Positions 60,356 through 61,848 of a DNA stretch of 61,848 nt are shown one piece after another (position 1 is the stretch's first letter; each line of letters opens with the position of its first letter). A program made the position numbers and the translations under genes. Origin of the DNA: Flavobacteriales bacterium UBA4466 (GTDB taxonomy: Bacteria > Bacteroidota > Bacteroidia > Flavobacteriales_D > Sanyastnellaceae). The notes under the pieces are model-generated. The model was not told the origin of the DNA. It saw only the letters and a list, made by a program, of their open reading frames with translations, and did not search any database. The stretch spans positions 1 to 61,848 of the forward strand of contig CAJJDD010000019.1 in assembly GCA_905182895.1 (NCBI GenBank), in the 5' to 3' direction.

Positions 60356-61848
60356 ATGATAAAAATTTACAAAAAAATGATTTACTTCTTAGCTCAGATA
60401 CAATAGTTTGGCACAAAAATACAGCCCTTGGTAAACCAAAAAACAGAGATGAAGGCGCTTTTAATACGGGTGCTGTAACTGGTGTTTACGATGGTGCTAT
60501 TGGGTCTTGTATGCAAAGTGCTCCTGACGCGATGAGCTGGTTCTCCTATACAGCTACTGCTGATGGTGAATTAACGGTATCTTCTGTAGGTAGCGGTGTG
60601 GACACTCAGTGTGCTGCTGCTACTGGTGCATGTGGAAGTCTTACTGAAGTCGCTTGTAGCGAGGATGCAAATGCTGCTTACGAATCTGAAATGTCTTTCC
60701 TTGTAACTAATGGAGAAACATATTATATCGTTTGGGGTAATGGCTGGGTTGCTTCTGCAGCTAACTTTACGGTTACTTTTGGTATACCAGCTGTAGCTCC
60801 TGCAAATGATTTATGTGCAGGTGCTGAAAGTTTAGCTACTGACGGTACTGTAGCTTCAGGAGATAACACGAATGCTACTGCTACTGCAGATGATTTACTG
60901 GGAGGTACTCCTGGTGCGCCAGAAGTGTGGTATTCTTTCGTAGGTACTGGTAATACAGTAGTCGTTGAAACTTTCGCGAACGGAATGACTGATTCTCAAT
61001 TAATTATTTACGCAGGTTGTGGCGGAACTGCTCTTGAGTACAATGATGACAAAGCAGCGCCAGGAAATATGTCTTTGATATCTATCTGTACTACTTTAGG
61101 TTCTGTATACGCTGTTGAAGTTCAAGGATGGAATGGACAACTAGGATCTTTCGATATCTCTGTTACTGATGGTGGAGTAGTTGAATATTGTTCAGATGCA
61201 TTAGCTACTAACTATGATGCTACTGCTGGAGCTTGTGAAGTAGAAAACAATGCTACTTGTATCTTTACTAACCCAGGTTGTCAAGATCCTACTGCATTGA
61301 ATTATGATGTGGCATTTGATACAGATTGTGCTAACGTAGCTGGTGGTTCAGATACGTCTTGTTGTACATACCTTCCTGCAAATGATACATGTGCTGGTGC
61401 TGTAGCGTTGGCTATTGATGCTGCTGCTACTGCTGGAGATAATACTTTAGCTACTAACACTGAAGATGGATGTCTCTCTGCTGGTGCTTCAGATGTATGG
61501 TATTCATTCGTAGGTGCTGGTGGTCTAGTCGTTGAAACTTTCGCGAACGGAATGACTGATTCTCAAGTGGGATTATTCGCTAATTGTGGTGATGCTCCTA
61601 TTGAGTGTGATGATGATGACGGTCTTGGTCTCATGTCATTAATTTCTGGATTCTGTGCTGAAGCAGAGGTGACTTATTATGTACATGTTCAAGGATGGAA
61701 CGGTGCTTTAGGTACATTTGATATATCTGTAGTGACTTCTGCCGTTTTATTAGATGATATCTGTGATGATGTTCTAGCTACTAACTATACAGATCCTCTT
61801 ACTGTTTCTGCTTGTGTTTCTGTAGATAACCTTTTATGTGCGTATGGT
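60356..61848 (+). CDS. Large secreted protein with repeated beta-sandwich modules, 5' frame uncertain, open at right edge
   Basis: The main frame runs unbroken from about 60440 to the window edge (over 460 residues). The likely start ATG at 60356 (MIKIYKKMIYFLA, signal-like) is in another frame, so an indel lies at about 60370-60430. Two modules repeat: VWYSFVGTGNTVVVETFANG, MTDSQLIIYAGCG, then YAVEVQGWNGQLGSFDISV; and VWYSFVGAGGLVVETFANGM, then YYVHVQGWNGALGTFDISV. These resemble pre-peptidase C-terminal-like sandwiches on T9SS cargo. Between them, CSDALATNYDATAGACE and NPGCQDPTALNYDVAFDTDC are Asp/Asn-rich Cys modules also typical of secreted Bacteroidota proteins. The C-terminus is not visible, so T9SS sorting is inferred. 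Confidence 0.75.
60959..60999 (+). repeat. 41-bp exact direct repeat, copy 1
   Basis: Identical to 61526-61566, coding VVETFANGMTDSQ in both modules of the secreted protein. Identity at the DNA level over 41 bp, with diverged flanks, points to recent duplication or conversion. Confidence 0.9.
61526..61566 (+). repeat. 41-bp exact direct repeat, copy 2
   Basis: Second copy of the 41-bp block at 60959-60999, 567 bp downstream in the same frame. Confidence 0.9.

Noticed and set aside
1-61848. Genome-wide programmed ribosomal frameshifting
   Set aside because: Junctions share no common slippery heptamer or downstream structure, occur in housekeeping genes, need both added and removed bases, and often sit in G or C runs. 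Sequencing error explains them better.

Overview
This 61.8 kb window comes from a Bacteroidota chromosome, most likely a free-living member of the Flavobacteriales (an inference from gene content). The evidence is type IX secretion (T9SS) cargo with C-terminal sorting or gliding-associated domains, PorV/PorQ-like and PorG/DUF6089-like outer-membrane proteins, a CarboxypepD_reg TonB receptor, Bacteroidota-type -7 boxes (TAnnTTTG), few Shine-Dalgarno sites and AT-rich DNA. I saw no rRNA, tRNA, CRISPR array or complete insertion sequence.

Layout. 1-4.3 kb (+): end of purK, thyA, folA, hupE-like, yidD, small lipoprotein genes, a BNR-repeat secreted protein. 4.3-5.2 kb (-): HIT hydrolase and greA, coupled by an ATGA overlap. 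5.2-14.2 kb (-): TonB receptor, giant T9SS cargo and PorV-like protein, ending at a perfect 16-bp terminator stem. 14.5-17.6 kb (-): two secreted hypotheticals and a YyaL-type thioredoxin-fold protein. 17.9-26.0 kb: glyA (+), then an OstA-like protein, purA, a Fur regulator, Rel/SpoT and fumarylacetoacetase (all -). 26.1-27.5 kb (+): a DUF5819-like and HTTM membrane pair. 27.5-34.2 kb (-): MoxR ATPase, three SurA/PpiC chaperones and guaB. 34.3-36.4 kb (-): a CHU_C-type secreted protein. 36.6-37.7 kb (+): a DUF6089/PorG-like protein.

37.7-58.2 kb (-) is one dense surface-polysaccharide cluster of about 20 kb. It starts at a Wzc-type tyrosine autokinase with a long Tyr-Gly tail. It continues with a remnant of a Wzm exporter, a PglK-like ABC transporter joined in frame to a glycosyltransferase, a T9SS cargo protein, several GT2 and GT4 transferases, an aminotransferase fragment, an acyltransferase, a Wzy-like polymerase, asnB and a WcaF-like acetyltransferase. 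Divergently transcribed from wzc (58.3-59.6 kb, +) is a compact exosortase locus: a tiny PID-CTERM-like substrate, an exosortase and a small membrane partner. The right edge holds the start of another repeat-containing secreted protein.

Sequence quality dominates interpretation. About half of the genes are split between frames, roughly one break per kb, including essential genes (purA, guaB, greA, rel). Most junctions I resolved need one base removed, often from a G or C run; a few need one base added. This looks like uncorrected indel error rather than gene decay, so I give repaired gene extents and mark where frames break. Two conclusions depend on this: an apparent HupE-YidD fusion disappears on repair, and the ABC-glycosyltransferase fusion may do the same. 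A 9-mer, GCGTTGCAA, is strongly over-represented and forms the full palindrome GCGTTGCAACGC in front of folA and purA.
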